Notes: generated by a model not told the origin, from the letters alone. A stretch of DNA of 50,326 bases from Lentimicrobium sp. (GCA_024709105.1 JANJXJ010000069.1:1-50326); one strand, 5' to 3'. Counted from the first letter of the stretch, positions 6,576 to 16,845 are shown. A program made the numbers and translations.

Positions 6576-9059
6576 TTAGTGGATCATCAGTTTTGTAACG
6601 TTTATCTTATTGTCAACAAGGGTGCGAACCACATAAACACCTGGATTCAGACTGCTTACATCAAGTTTAATCTTGTTAACACCAGGAGCAATTGCACGAT
6701 TTGACTGCATGACTTCACGTCCTGTAATGTCAGTAAGAACTATAACTGCATTACCGGAAGCCAACAGATTAAATTCAATATTCACTTCAGTGCCGGCAGG
6801 ATTAGGATAAACCAGTGCGCTGAGTTTTGCAAGGTCGCGTTCTTCTATTCCAACAGTACCTTCAGCAACTTTAATATTATCAACAGCAAGATTTGAACCT
6901 CCGGCAGTTGAGTTTCCGGGAGTAAGATCGGTGGTAAGCACAAATGCAATCCATACATCCTGGCCAGCGAAACCCTTTTCTTTCAAATTTACACTACGGT
7001 GTGAAATGCCTTGTCCGGGATTGCCCACAAATGCTGACCAGCTTTCAGGAGTAACGTTGGCCATGATCAATGCATTTTCCTCAAAATAAGGAATTGTAGG
7101 AGTTGCGCCTGAAACTGCAGGTGCGCACAGTACCATATAATCATCGGGATAATTTCCTGAAGAAGTGGTTGATAAAGCGCTCCAGCTCAGTGTTGAGTTC
7201 TGTCCGAGGGTGATGGCCGGAAGAATCATCCAGTCGTCAGCACGTCCGTCGAGCGGCATATTGGTGGTATAGGATGACGACATGGCCACTCTGGTTCCCT
7301 GCATCTCAATGCGGTTGGTGGTAGTAACCAGCCATGCGCTGTCCTGCCATCTTTCTTCTCCATTGGCCTGAATATAACCATCGTTGTTGATAACAATCCA
7401 ACCTTCAGGAAGAACCAACAGCCCTTCAAAATCCTGGTAAAACAATGTTGTAACTCCCTGTTGTTCAGTTGTTACAGTTACTACCCATACCTGGGTTGAA
7501 CCATCCTGAGCCGTAACGGTATAATTTACTGGCGAAGTAAAATTCTGAGCTGCACCGCTTGCCGGGCTTACTGTTGCATAATCAGATAAAGTGATGGTGG
7601 GTACCAGTGCTGTGAGGTCGGTTCCGAAAGGAACTACTAATGAAACTGTATGCTCGGCATTGCTGATTACACCATTAACAGCGGGAGTCAGGTCTTCGAA
7701 GCGGAAAGAATAAATATCTTTGGCACTGCTTGCCGGCAATTTGGTAACGGTAACTGTCCAGTTTTCGGAAGCAGCTCCCTGATTCAGGCTGTACACCACA
7801 GGATTGCTGAAATCATTGGCGGTTACACCACTCACCTGCTCAACATCTCCAACCTTTGCAACAGCACCCGCAGTTGCTTCAAAAGTGGCTACCCGACTGC
7901 TCAGGTCAATCTGATAAGGTACGGTAAGGTTGATGGCATTGGTTACAATGTTGATGTCTGCATAAACTTCGGGAGTGATGTCAAGAAAACCATAGCTGGT
8001 GAAAACCGGTTTTGCAATCCAGTTTTCGTAGCTGAAGTTTGGCACCAGATTGGGTGTGATTCCATCGCTGTAAATGCAGTTGTCGAGCCAGAAAGTTGCG
8101 GAGCCTGTCCAGCTTGCTGCCACATCCAGAGCACGAACTGCTACAATAACTTTGGCAGATCCTGCAGGCGCCGTTCCTGAGAGTGATATGGTCTGATAAG
8201 CAGGGCCATCAAGCGTAAAATCGGTTGACTCGCGGTTAATATAAGCACCACTGGCATCGTGAAAGAGTAAACGCACGTTGTACTCTGCCCCCGGGTCATT
8301 GTCGAGAATATCAATTGAAAAGGTAAAATCCAGTGCTGCTATATTAAAGGTATCGGAAATGAAGTAAGGTGTACCTGTTTCGGTGAAGGTAATCTTAACA
8401 GCTTTGCTGCCATTGGTTACTTTGGCGGGGTCGGTTTCTTTAACAATGGTGAGCGGAGCCCAGCCGGCAGGAGAATCTTCTTTCCAGTTGGCAATAAACT
8501 CAACAATTACCGGCCATTCCTCATAACTGAAGTTGGGCACTAAGTTCGGGGTAACTCCATCGGAATAAATGCAGTTGTCGAGCCAGAAGGTAGAAGAGCC
8601 TGTCCAGCTGGCGGCCACATCCAGAGCCCGGACAGCTACAACAACCTTTGCAGATCCTTCGGGTGCAGTACCTGAGAGTGATATGGTTTGAAAATCAGGA
8701 CTATCAATCGTAAAGTCAGTGGATTCACGGTTGATGTAAGCACCTGATGCATCATGATAAAGCAATCTTACATTGTATTCTGCGCCCGGATCATTGTCGA
8801 AAATGTCAATGGAAAAGGTAAAATCCAGCGCTGCAATATTAAAGGTATCGGAAACAAAATAAGGAGTTCCGGTTTCGGTGAATGTGATTTTCACCGATTT
8901 TGTTCCGTCAGTAACCTTGGCAGGGTCGGTCTCTTCTTCAAAGACCATGGGAACCCAACCTGCAGGGGAATCTTCTGCCCAATTGAGCGGCTGAGCCTTC
9001 AGCGAAACGCTGAAAAAGGCCAGAACTACCAGTAATAAAGTAAAAATTCCTGATTTCAT
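6576..9059 (-). CDS. Modular secreted surface protein, T9SS substrate
   Basis: An 827-residue exported protein with a signal peptide at residues 1-22 (ending SLKAQ). Two tandem ~165-residue modules follow (26-190 and 191-355). They look like beta-sandwich, carbohydrate-binding-type domains (W..DSPAGW, ITFTETGTPYF, WLDNCIYSDG). Next come two ~85-95-residue domains ending in NWTVTVT (433-439) and VWVVTVT (524-530), of the kind common in Bacteroidota surface proteins. A choice-of-anchor J / cleaved-adhesin type jelly roll follows (FYQDFEG...PEGW, about 540-735, closing LAVDNIKV). A T9SS type-A sorting domain ends it (YPNPAG at 751, NPGVYVVRT, VTKLMIH). No catalytic domain is visible, so adhesion or glycan binding is the best inference. 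It has its own intergenic leader and is not tightly linked to neighbours. Confidence 0.8.
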   Translation of the reverse strand: MKSGIFTLLLVVLAFFSVSLKAQPLNWAEDSPAGWVPMVFEEETDPAKVTDGTKSVKITFTETGTPYFVSDTFNIAALDFTFSIDIFDNDPGAEYNVRLLYHDASGAYINRESTDFTIDSPDFQTISLSGTAPEGSAKVVVAVRALDVAASWTGSSTFWLDNCIYSDGVTPNLVPNFSYEEWPVIVEFIANWKEDSPAGWAPLTIVKETDPAKVTNGSKAVKITFTETGTPYFISDTFNIAALDFTFSIDILDNDPGAEYNVRLLFHDASGAYINRESTDFTLDGPAYQTISLSGTAPAGSAKVIVAVRALDVAASWTGSATFWLDNCIYSDGITPNLVPNFSYENWIAKPVFTSYGFLDITPEVYADINIVTNAINLTVPYQIDLSSRVATFEATAGAVAKVGDVEQVSGVTANDFSNPVVYSLNQGAASENWTVTVTKLPASSAKDIYSFRFEDLTPAVNGVISNAEHTVSLVVPFGTDLTALVPTITLSDYATVSPASGAAQNFTSPVNYTVTAQDGSTQVWVVTVTTEQQGVTTLFYQDFEGLLVLPEGWIVINNDGYIQANGEERWQDSAWLVTTTNRIEMQGTRVAMSSSYTTNMPLDGRADDWMILPAITLGQNSTLSWSALSTTSSGNYPDDYMVLCAPAVSGATPTIPYFEENALIMANVTPESWSAFVGNPGQGISHRSVNLKEKGFAGQDVWIAFVLTTDLTPGNSTAGGSNLAVDNIKVAEGTVGIEERDLAKLSALVYPNPAGTEVNIEFNLLASGNAVIVLTDITGREVMQSNRAIAPGVNKIKLDVSSLNPGVYVVRTLVDNKINVTKLMIH
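7995..8984 (-). repeat. Internal 495-bp tandem duplication coding two near-identical modules
   Basis: Residues 26-190 (8490-8984) and 191-355 (7995-8489) of the surface protein are direct repeats with a period of exactly 165 codons. By hand I count about 22 differences over the first 157 aligned residues. Many of the amino-acid changes are conservative (Val/Ile, Tyr/Phe, Leu/Ile). The DNA is also highly similar, pointing to a fairly recent in-frame duplication. Confidence 0.9.
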
Positions 9060-9470
9060 AAGCTGTGTTTTTGATGAGTAAATGATTTTGGTGATTTAAA
9101 TGCCTATACACTTATCATTCTGCATTCCCTTAATGGATTTCTTGAAAATTCTGAATTTATTTTTGCCAAAAACAAATCATAGGGTTCATTTTGGAAATGC
9201 TCTGATAATTATTGAATGAGTATTCAAAGCAGCATGGAAAGACTATCAGTAATATATTGACTGTCAACAGGAAATAAACTTGAGAAGGTTGCTTATCAGT
9301 AAATTTGAATTCACTAATTATCCGATTGCCCATATTGCCTTGAAGATACTATACCGTTCTAAACAAAACAGACTTAAAAATTATGTTTTGATAAAACTGA
9401 GGATTCTAACACCTATTCTATTTTCTACTGGCCTGAATAATTTACATATTGTGTAAGCTAATAAAAGGAC
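9060..9470. other. Intergenic region, no gene seen
   Basis: About 410 bases of A/T-rich DNA between the start of the surface-protein gene and the pheT terminator. It must hold the minus-strand promoter of the surface-protein gene, but I found no convincing TAnnTTTG with a matching TTG. No ORF of interest and no RNA gene is apparent. Confidence 0.5.
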
Positions 9471-9501
9471 AAAAAAAACCGCCGTTTCCGGCGGTTTTTT
9501 T
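9471..9501. terminator. Rho-independent terminator after pheT
   Basis: AACCGCCG-TTTC-CGGCGGTT forms an 8-bp GC-rich stem with a 4-base loop, flanked by an A run on the left and a T run on the right. It works as a classic terminator in either direction and lies 18 bases past the pheT stop codon. Confidence 0.9.
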
Positions 9502-9518
9502 AAAAAGTGATTCACTTT

Positions 9519-11981
9519 TTATCTTCTTACCTTCGCTCCGGTTTCTTTTTCAAGCACCTCTGCAAGTCTTTCCATAAATTTGTCTATCTCTTTGTCGGTG
9601 AGTGTTTTATTCTCATCCTGAAGTGTAAAGCTGATGGCATAGGATTTTTTGCCAGCTTCAATTTTATCACCTTCGTAAACATCGAACAGATTAACCTTTT
9701 TCAGGAGTTGTTTGCCGGTTTTGAATGCGATGGCTTCCAGATCGGCATATTTTACCTGCTTATCCAGCACAAGCGCAAGGTCGCGGCGAACCTCGGGGAA
9801 TTTTGAAACCTCCCGGTAGGTAACGGCATGGTTTTTAACTGCATGTATCAGATTGTCCCAATGTATGCCCGAATAAAACACTGGCTGTGAGATGCCAAAC
9901 TGTTTCAGCAGTTTTTCATTCAGCCTTCCGATGCAATAAATGGCCTTTCCATTGAGCTGATATACCTCGCCAGAAGCAAAAAATGAAGGCAACTGACCCG
10001 AGGGCAAAAGTTTTGACAGATCAAGACCTGTTTTCTTGAGTGCGCCGGTAACAAACGACCGTAGCTGGTAAAAATCGGTTTTTTTATCGGCATTGTTCCA
10101 GCTTTCGGGCAAGGATTTACCGGTTGCAAAAACTCCGAGAATTTTTTGTTCCCTGTAGTTTTTGTCAACGTTACCTTTTACATCGGCGCCGGTAAGTTCA
10201 TACACAAAACCAAATTCATAAAACCTGAGGTTAAGCTGTTTGCGATTCAGATTGTAAGCAATGGATTCCAGTCCGCTGAAAACCAGAGTCTGCCGCATAA
10301 CATCCAGCTCGCGCGACAAAGGATTGAGGATTTTTACATTTTTTGCAGGGTCAAACCATTGCCCGCCTTCATAATACAACGAACTGCTCAGCGAGTTGGT
10401 AAGAATTTCGTTAAATCCGTTGCTGCTAAGAAAATCTGCAATCAGATTCTGCAATTTTTCGCGGTCGGGACGCTGATGGTATGAAATACTCGAATTGAGT
10501 TTATCTCCGGCATTGATTTTATTGTATCCATATATACGCAAAACCTCTTCCACCACATCTGCCTTGCCCGTAACATCAACTTTAAAGGGAGGCACCAGTA
10601 ACCTGAGTCCATCGGTAGTTTCATTTTCAATGCTGATTCCCAACCCTTTGAGAATAACTTTGATGTCCTCTGCCGGAATTTCCTGACCAACAAAGTTATT
10701 TACCCATTGGTATTCGATTTCAACGACTTTATGGGGAATGGTTTCGGGATATAAATCAACGATATCAGAAGAGATTTGACCACCACAAATTTCCTTGATG
10801 AGCAATGCAGCTCGTTTCAAAGCAGTTACAGTGATATCGGGATCAGTTCCGCGTTCGAAGCGGAATGAAGCATCGGTTTTAAGGGTGTGAAGTTTTGACG
10901 TTTTCCTAACTGAAACCGGGTTAAAACAGGCACTTTCAAGAAAAACCGCAGTTGTATTATCAGTTACTCCTGATTTTGTTCCGCCAAAAACACCGGCAAT
11001 ACACATGGCTTCCTGTGCATTGCAAATCATAAGATCTCCGGCCCCCAGCTTGCGTTCAACATCATCTAGTGTTACAAAAGGTGTTCCTTGCGGAAGTGTT
11101 TTAACAACTACTTTATTCCCAGTAATTGCCGCTGCATCAAAGGCATGCAAAGGCTGACCATATTCAAACAAAACATAATTCGTTATGTCCACCACATTGT
11201 TGATGGGTCTTACACCGATGGCTTTCAGCCTGTTGGCCAGCCAATCGGGTGAGGGGGCCACCTTAATTCCCGAAACAGTTACTCCCGAGTAGCGTGGACA
11301 AGCTTTGGCATCAGCCACCTCTACGGCAACAGTCAGTTGATTGTTGTCAGGTTTAAATGCCGATACATCAGGACGACGAAGACTGAGTCCGTTTTCAAGC
11401 CCACGGGCCGCGATGGCTGCCGATAGATCGCGGGCAACGCCCAGGTGTGAAGCTGCATCAGCACGGTTGGGAGTAAGACCGATCTCAAAAACAACATCGC
11501 TGGTAATACCAAAATACTCAGCAGCGGGTATTCCGGTCTGTGTGTTTTCAGGAAGCACCATAATTCCATCGTGCGAGTTGCCTAATCCAAGTTCGTCTTC
11601 GGCACAAATCATTCCCTCGGAGAGCTCACCCCTGATTTTTGATTTTTTTATCTCGAAAGATTCTTCACCTTTATAAATAATGGTACCTATCGTGGCTACC
11701 ACTACCTTTTGCCCGGCGGCAACATTGGGTGCACCGCACACAATATGAAGCAGTTCCGGACCTCCGGCATCAACTGTTGTAATGCTCAGTTTGTCGGCAT
11801 TCGGATGACGTTCGCAGGTAACCACATGTCCGGTTACCACGCCCTTAAGACCGCCTTTGAGCGACTCAAATTCCTCAATTGCCTCAACTTCAAGGCCTAT
11901 ATCGGTAAGAAGTTTAGAAATTTCTTCAACACTCAGTCTGGTATCAAGGTACTCTTTAAGCCAGTTGTAAGATATCTTCAT
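9519..11981 (-). CDS. pheT: Phenylalanine--tRNA ligase beta subunit
   Basis: An 820-residue protein of the usual length for bacterial PheT. It opens MKISYNWLKEYLD, followed by an EMAP/tRNA-binding OB-like domain (about residues 40-150: HPNADKLSITTVDAG, VCGAPNV). The B3/B4 editing region comes next (VDITNYVLFEYGQPLHAFDAA, about 255-280). The B5 domain follows, then the catalytic-like core (VVEEVLRIYGYNKI), and it ends in the ferredoxin-fold anticodon-binding domain (SKFPEVRRDLALVLD to the C-terminus). It joins with PheS to charge tRNA-Phe in the cytoplasm; pheS is not in this window, as is often the case in Bacteroidota. It is transcribed alone, with a -7-like element upstream and a strong terminator downstream. 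Confidence 0.97.
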   Translation of the reverse strand: MKISYNWLKEYLDTRLSVEEISKLLTDIGLEVEAIEEFESLKGGLKGVVTGHVVTCERHPNADKLSITTVDAGGPELLHIVCGAPNVAAGQKVVVATIGTIIYKGEESFEIKKSKIRGELSEGMICAEDELGLGNSHDGIMVLPENTQTGIPAAEYFGITSDVVFEIGLTPNRADAASHLGVARDLSAAIAARGLENGLSLRRPDVSAFKPDNNQLTVAVEVADAKACPRYSGVTVSGIKVAPSPDWLANRLKAIGVRPINNVVDITNYVLFEYGQPLHAFDAAAITGNKVVVKTLPQGTPFVTLDDVERKLGAGDLMICNAQEAMCIAGVFGGTKSGVTDNTTAVFLESACFNPVSVRKTSKLHTLKTDASFRFERGTDPDITVTALKRAALLIKEICGGQISSDIVDLYPETIPHKVVEIEYQWVNNFVGQEIPAEDIKVILKGLGISIENETTDGLRLLVPPFKVDVTGKADVVEEVLRIYGYNKINAGDKLNSSISYHQRPDREKLQNLIADFLSSNGFNEILTNSLSSSLYYEGGQWFDPAKNVKILNPLSRELDVMRQTLVFSGLESIAYNLNRKQLNLRFYEFGFVYELTGADVKGNVDKNYREQKILGVFATGKSLPESWNNADKKTDFYQLRSFVTGALKKTGLDLSKLLPSGQLPSFFASGEVYQLNGKAIYCIGRLNEKLLKQFGISQPVFYSGIHWDNLIHAVKNHAVTYREVSKFPEVRRDLALVLDKQVKYADLEAIAFKTGKQLLKKVNLFDVYEGDKIEAGKKSYAISFTLQDENKTLTDKEIDKFMERLAEVLEKETGAKVRR

Positions 11982-12039
11982 TCAATTGATTTTTAGGGGA
12001 CAGCTGCTTAATCTGCTGCTGTGCCAAATAATGAAGCTG

Positions 12040-12047
12040 CAAATTTA
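12040..12047 (-). promoter_or_regulatory. Candidate -7 element for pheT
   Basis: On the minus strand the bases read TAAATTTG, an exact TAnnTTTG match, 58 bases upstream of the pheT start. No TTG is seen at the expected -33 distance, so this is moderate evidence. Confidence 0.4.
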
Positions 12048-12142
12048 AGGATATTTCGCAAAGGAGTAGTGATACTTTACGGATTGATTTTATTGCAGAA
12101 AGTCCTGTCATTTCAGCTATAAAATATTTTTTTTCTCAGGCC

Positions 12143-12172
12143 TTGAAAATCAGAACTAAAGCTATAATTTTG
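12143..12172 (+). promoter_or_regulatory. Bacteroidota-type promoter of the beta-barrel gene
   Basis: TTG at 12143-12145, a 19-base spacer and TAATTTTG at 12165-12172 match both parts of the Bacteroidota consensus. The start codon is 29 bases after the -7 element. Confidence 0.7.
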
Positions 12173-12201
12173 CGCCCGATTTCAAAAAGCTGTTTCCGGA
12201 A

Positions 12202-12909
12202 GTGAAAAAACTCGCATTTATTCTCGTACTACTCTGTTTTACAATTGCTTCTGAAGCTCAGGACAGCATTCGCAGACACAGCATCAGTGCATCACTCGAT
12301 GTTTATTCGGCTCATTTGTGGCGGGGTGCCAAAAACGGGACATCCATCAGCATACAACCAGCAGCCGAATATTCCTATGGAAATTTTTCAGCCGGAATAT
12401 GGCTGGCCTACAGCATTGACCGCAGCTATACCGAGCTTGACCTCTATGCATCCTATTCGGCAGGCAGTTTTACCATAACTCTTTATGATTATTTCTGCCC
12501 GCCAAATCCGGTGAAACAATTTGAGTTTTTTGAATTTACCGAAGGCAAAACCAAACATACCCTCGACCTGAATGTAGTTTACGCGCAACCTGAAAAACAT
12601 CCGTTTGAGTTGCTGGTAGCAACCATGGTTTACGGAGATGACCTGAACAGCGAAACCGGAAACAACTATTTTTCAACCTATATCGAACCTGCTGTTCATT
12701 TTCACCCCTGGAAATCAGACTTTAAAATATTCGCAGGTTTTACTCCGGCAGCCAGCTACTATGCAGATCAGGCAGCCTTTATCAACCTGGGAGCTTCCAT
12801 AAGCTATAAGGTAAAAATTCACAGAAAAGTGGTGATTCCGGTTACAGCTAAATTTATGTATAACCCGGTGGATGAAAAAGCGTTTTTTGCAGTTGGTGTC
12901 AACTTGTAA
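12202..12909 (+). CDS. Outer-membrane beta-barrel protein, TIGR02001/Gcw_chp-like
   Basis: A 235-residue protein starting at GTG 12202, chosen because it leads straight into a signal peptide (residues 1-19, ending SEAQ). The mature chain alternates hydrophobic and polar residues throughout and ends in aromatic/Leu (FAVGVNL), as outer-membrane barrels do. The opening SASLDVYSAHLWRGAKNG and the following AEYSYGNFSAGIWLAYS resemble the TIGR02001 (Gcw_chp) family of unknown function, in which a D.YS..WRG pattern begins the barrel; this is a resemblance from memory, not a search. A well-formed promoter sits just upstream, so it is probably monocistronic. Confidence 0.65.
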   Translation: MKKLAFILVLLCFTIASEAQDSIRRHSISASLDVYSAHLWRGAKNGTSISIQPAAEYSYGNFSAGIWLAYSIDRSYTELDLYASYSAGSFTITLYDYFCPPNPVKQFEFFEFTEGKTKHTLDLNVVYAQPEKHPFELLVATMVYGDDLNSETGNNYFSTYIEPAVHFHPWKSDFKIFAGFTPAASYYADQAAFINLGASISYKVKIHRKVVIPVTAKFMYNPVDEKAFFAVGVNL

Positions 12910-13106
12910 AAGGTTACCCATTTCATTATAAGCTGAAATTATAAATACCAGCCTTTGGTCCGGTGAAATAATCAATTTATAATACATTATATTTCAGTTA
13001 TTTAGAATGCATTTCATCAATTTTGGAGTTTTTTCTTAACAACAAAGCAAACATCAAATTCTCACCTTTCATCTGCTGATTTTCATTCCCGATTCAATCC
13101 TTTTGT

Positions 13107-13114
13107 TAACTTTG
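13107..13114 (+). promoter_or_regulatory. Candidate -7 element for purL
   Basis: TAACTTTG is an exact TAnnTTTG match 24 bases before the purL ATG. No TTG is present at -33. The rest of the 12910-13106 gap is A/T-rich with no gene seen. Confidence 0.45.
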
Positions 13115-13138
13115 CACAGTCAAACAAAACGATAAGTG

Positions 13139-16100
13139 ATGATTACATTTTTCAGGGGCAGCAATATTTTTGCAGTTGGCAGCAGTCAGGAACTCTCGCA
13201 CAGCGATGTACAGAAACTCAACTGGTTGTTCGGAGGTGCCGAATGTCTTGAAGCCCGGTCATTATCGGGCTTTTTTATTGGCCCGCGCCGCGAAATGATC
13301 ACTCCATGGAGCACCAATGCTGTGGAAATCACCCAGAATATGGGAATAAGCGGCATCTACCGAATCGAAGAATTTTATCCGGTTTCGGGCCCCGGGGCTA
13401 AGTACGACCCCATGCTGCAAAACCTCAGCGAAGGTCTTGATCAGGAGCTGTTTACCATTGTTCACGAACCTGAGCCCATTCGTCATATCACAGATATTGC
13501 AGCTTACAATCAACAGGAAGGACTTGCCCTTTCGCAGGATGAAATAGAATATCTTGAACAACTGAGCAGCAAACTGGGCCGCCCCCTCACCGACAGCGAA
13601 GTGTTTGGCTTTTCGCAGGTTAATTCTGAACATTGCAGGCACAAAATATTCAACGGTACCTTTGTTATTGACGGCAAAGAAGAAGACGAGACCTTGTTTT
13701 CGCTGATTAAAAAAACCTCAAAAGCCCATCCCAACTTTATTGTTTCAGCTTACAAGGATAATGTAGCTTTTATTTCGGGGCCGTCCATCAGGCAGTTTGC
13801 GCCTGAAAGACAGGACATTCCTGCCTATTTTGGTATTAAAGAAAAGGAATCGGTTATTTCGCTCAAGGCAGAAACACATAATTTCCCGACAACTGTAGAG
13901 CCTTTTAACGGAGCTGCCACCGGAAGCGGCGGCGAAATCCGCGACCGTATGGCTGGTGGAAAAGGCTCAATGCCCATCGCAGGAACTGCTGTTTATATGA
14001 CCTCATACCCGCGCAATTGCGAGAATCACACCTGGAAATCAGCTGTGACTCCCCGCAAATGGCTCTACCAAACCCCTGAAGAACTTCTGATCAAGGCTTC
14101 GAACGGCGCCAGCGATTTTGGCAACAAATTTGGCCAGCCCCTTATCTGCGGAAGCCTGCTCACTTTCGAACATCGGGAAAACAACAAAACCTACGGATAT
14201 GATAAAGTGATTATGCTTGCCGGCGGTATCGGATATGCATCCAAAGCCGACAGCCAGAAATCTGACCCCGTTCCCGGAGACAAAGTAGTTGTGATGGGTG
14301 GCGACAACTACCGCATTGGTATGGGAGGTGGTGCGGTTTCTTCGGTAGCAACCGGACAGTTCAGCAATGCCATTGAGCTCAATGCTGTGCAACGCTCCAA
14401 CCCCGAAATGCAAAAAAGGGTGTACAACGCCATCAGGGCAATGGCAGAAATGGACATCAATCCGGTTGTTTCCATTCACGATCATGGAGCAGGAGGCCAT
14501 TTAAACTCGCTCTCCGAGTTGGTGGAAGTCACCGGCGGAATTATCGAAACCAACAAACTTCCGGTTGGAGACCCTACCCTTTCAGAAAGAGAAATCATTG
14601 GCAATGAATCTCAGGAACGTATGGGCCTGATTATGCATGAGGGTGACATTGAATTGCTGCAGAAAGTAGCCGAACGCGAAAGGGCGCCCATGTTTGTTGT
14701 TGGCGAAACCACTGCCGATCAGCAACTTACATTTGTCAATACAAAAACTGGCGCAAAATCCATTGATCTGCATCTGGCCGATATGTTTGGCAAACCGCCT
14801 CGTACCATTATGGACGATGTAACCGTTGCCGAAACTCATACTCCGCTGAAATACAAAGCCGCCCACCTGAAACAGTATGTTGAACAGGTACTTCAGCTCG
14901 AAGCTGTTGCCTGCAAAGACTGGCTCACCAACAAAGTTGACCGTTCAGTTACAGGCAGGGTGGCCATGCAGCAAACAGCCGGTCCGGTTCAGTTGCCGCT
15001 AAACAATGCCGGGGTAGTGGCCCTGGATTTCGAAAACAACAAAGGTATTGCCACATCAATTGGTCATGCTCCTTCAGCTGCGCTTATCAATCCCGCAGCC
15101 GGTTCGGTACTTGCCATTGCCGAAGCCCTCACCAATATCGTCTGGTCGCCGCTTTCTTACGGAATAAAAGGCATTTCGCTCAGTGCAAACTGGATGTGGC
15201 CCTGCCGAAACCCGGGTGAAGATGCGCGGTTGTTTAACGCTGTGAAAGCTGCCAGCGATTTCGCAATTGCCCTAGGTATAAATATCCCTACCGGCAAAGA
15301 TTCACTTTCCATGACACAGAAATATCCTGATGGAGAAAAAGTACTCTCACCGGGAACAGTAATTATATCGGCTGTTGCCGAAGTGAGTGACATCAGGCGT
15401 ACTATTAAACCAGTAATTCAGCCTGAATTTACATCCACCCTGATTTATCTCGATTTTTCCGGTGCTCCTCTCAAAACAGGCGGAAGCAGCCTTGCGCAGA
15501 TTTTGGGAACATTGGGCGATGAAGCCCCTGAAGTTGCAGATGCAACATATTTCATCAGGGCATTTGAAGCAGTTCAGGCATTAATCAACCGCGGAGTTGT
15601 GCTTGCCGGTCATGACATATCCTCGGGCGGACTGGTAACCACCCTGCTCGAAATGTTGTTTGCCCAGCCGGGAATCGGCCTGGATGCCGATCTCGATGGA
15701 TTCGGAGAGAGTGATATTGTAAAACTGCTTTTCAGCGAAAATCCAGGAGTAGTACTTCAGGTGAACGATCTGGATTTTACCTCTGTATTCCTGCATGAAG
15801 CCGGCCTTAACTATAAAATCCTGGGCAAACCATCGTTCAGAAGATTCCTCACCCTGCGCTACCACAACGGAAATACCGAGCTTGACATTGATCAGCTAAG
15901 GAAACTCTGGTTCAAAACATCCTACCTTCTTGACCGGGTGCAAAGCGGCGAAGATCATGCTGCCCGGCGTTTTAAGAATTTCGCACTACAACCGCTTACT
16001 TTCGATTTTGGAGACGATTTTACCGGCCGTTTCTCAGAATTTGGCATCACTCCGTTCAGAACTGGCAATACTGGAATAAAAGCTGCCATCATTCGTGAAA

Positions 16101-16825
16101 AAGGAGTAAATGGCGACCGGGAAATGGCCTGGTCTCTTTATTTGGCAGGTTTTGATGTAAAAGATGTACACATGACCGATCTGATAAGCGGGCGCGAAAC
16201 CCTCGAAGACATAAATATGATTGTTTTCGTTGGCGGATTCAGCAATTCCGATGTTCTTGGGTCTGCCAAGGGATGGGCCGGAGCATTTCTCTATAATCCA
16301 AAAGCCAAGGCTGCCCTCGACAATTTCTATGCCCGCCCCGATACCCTAAGCCTGGGGGTTTGCAATGGCTGTCAGCTTATGGTTGAGCTGGGGCTGATTT
16401 ATCCTGAGCACAGTCAGCAACCCAAAATGCTGCACAACACATCAGGAAAATTTGAATCGGCATTTATCAATGTTGATATTGCTGAAAATCACTCTGTTAT
16501 GCTTGCAAGCATGGCAGGAAAGCGGTTAGGAATCTGGATTGCGCATGGAGAAGGAAAGTTCAGTCTTCCGCTTGCTGAAAACCAGTACAACATCCCAATG
16601 ACTTACAGCTATGCAGAATATCCCGGAAATCCCAACGGTTCCGACTTCAATGCTGCTGCCATAGTTTCGCAGGATGGCAGACATCTGGCTATGATGCCTC
16701 ATCTGGAGCGCTCCATTTACCCATGGAACTGGGCATGGTATCCCGGGGGCAGAACCGGCGATGAAGTTTCACCCTGGATTGAAGCTTTTGTAAATGCGCG
16801 AAAGTGGGTGGCTGAACATCAGTAG
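13139..16825 (+). CDS. purL: Phosphoribosylformylglycinamidine synthase, single-chain form
   Basis: A 1228-residue enzyme counting from ATG 13139; a GTG directly before it is the only alternative and is less likely. This is the large single-chain FGAM synthase, slightly shorter than proteobacterial PurL. It converts FGAR, ATP and glutamine to FGAM, the fourth step of IMP synthesis. The N-terminal PurS-like region is followed by two AIR-synthase-type domains (SQVNSEHCRHKIFNG; KAETHNFPTTVEPFNGAATGSGGEIRD; HDHGAGGHLNSLSELVE; later AGHDISSGGLVTTLLEM). The C-terminal class-I glutamine amidotransferase carries GVCNGCQ with nucleophile Cys1075 and an MMPHLERSIYPWNW segment with the catalytic His. 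It is transcribed alone and ends in a clear terminator. Confidence 0.97.
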   Translation: MITFFRGSNIFAVGSSQELSHSDVQKLNWLFGGAECLEARSLSGFFIGPRREMITPWSTNAVEITQNMGISGIYRIEEFYPVSGPGAKYDPMLQNLSEGLDQELFTIVHEPEPIRHITDIAAYNQQEGLALSQDEIEYLEQLSSKLGRPLTDSEVFGFSQVNSEHCRHKIFNGTFVIDGKEEDETLFSLIKKTSKAHPNFIVSAYKDNVAFISGPSIRQFAPERQDIPAYFGIKEKESVISLKAETHNFPTTVEPFNGAATGSGGEIRDRMAGGKGSMPIAGTAVYMTSYPRNCENHTWKSAVTPRKWLYQTPEELLIKASNGASDFGNKFGQPLICGSLLTFEHRENNKTYGYDKVIMLAGGIGYASKADSQKSDPVPGDKVVVMGGDNYRIGMGGGAVSSVATGQFSNAIELNAVQRSNPEMQKRVYNAIRAMAEMDINPVVSIHDHGAGGHLNSLSELVEVTGGIIETNKLPVGDPTLSEREIIGNESQERMGLIMHEGDIELLQKVAERERAPMFVVGETTADQQLTFVNTKTGAKSIDLHLADMFGKPPRTIMDDVTVAETHTPLKYKAAHLKQYVEQVLQLEAVACKDWLTNKVDRSVTGRVAMQQTAGPVQLPLNNAGVVALDFENNKGIATSIGHAPSAALINPAAGSVLAIAEALTNIVWSPLSYGIKGISLSANWMWPCRNPGEDARLFNAVKAASDFAIALGINIPTGKDSLSMTQKYPDGEKVLSPGTVIISAVAEVSDIRRTIKPVIQPEFTSTLIYLDFSGAPLKTGGSSLAQILGTLGDEAPEVADATYFIRAFEAVQALINRGVVLAGHDISSGGLVTTLLEMLFAQPGIGLDADLDGFGESDIVKLLFSENPGVVLQVNDLDFTSVFLHEAGLNYKILGKPSFRRFLTLRYHNGNTELDIDQLRKLWFKTSYLLDRVQSGEDHAARRFKNFALQPLTFDFGDDFTGRFSEFGITPFRTGNTGIKAAIIREKGVNGDREMAWSLYLAGFDVKDVHMTDLISGRETLEDINMIVFVGGFSNSDVLGSAKGWAGAFLYNPKAKAALDNFYARPDTLSLGVCNGCQLMVELGLIYPEHSQQPKMLHNTSGKFESAFINVDIAENHSVMLASMAGKRLGIWIAHGEGKFSLPLAENQYNIPMTYSYAEYPGNPNGSDFNAAAIVSQDGRHLAMMPHLERSIYPWNWAWYPGGRTGDEVSPWIEAFVNARKWVAEHQ

Positions 16826-16845
16826 AAAAATCAAAATTTTCTCCA

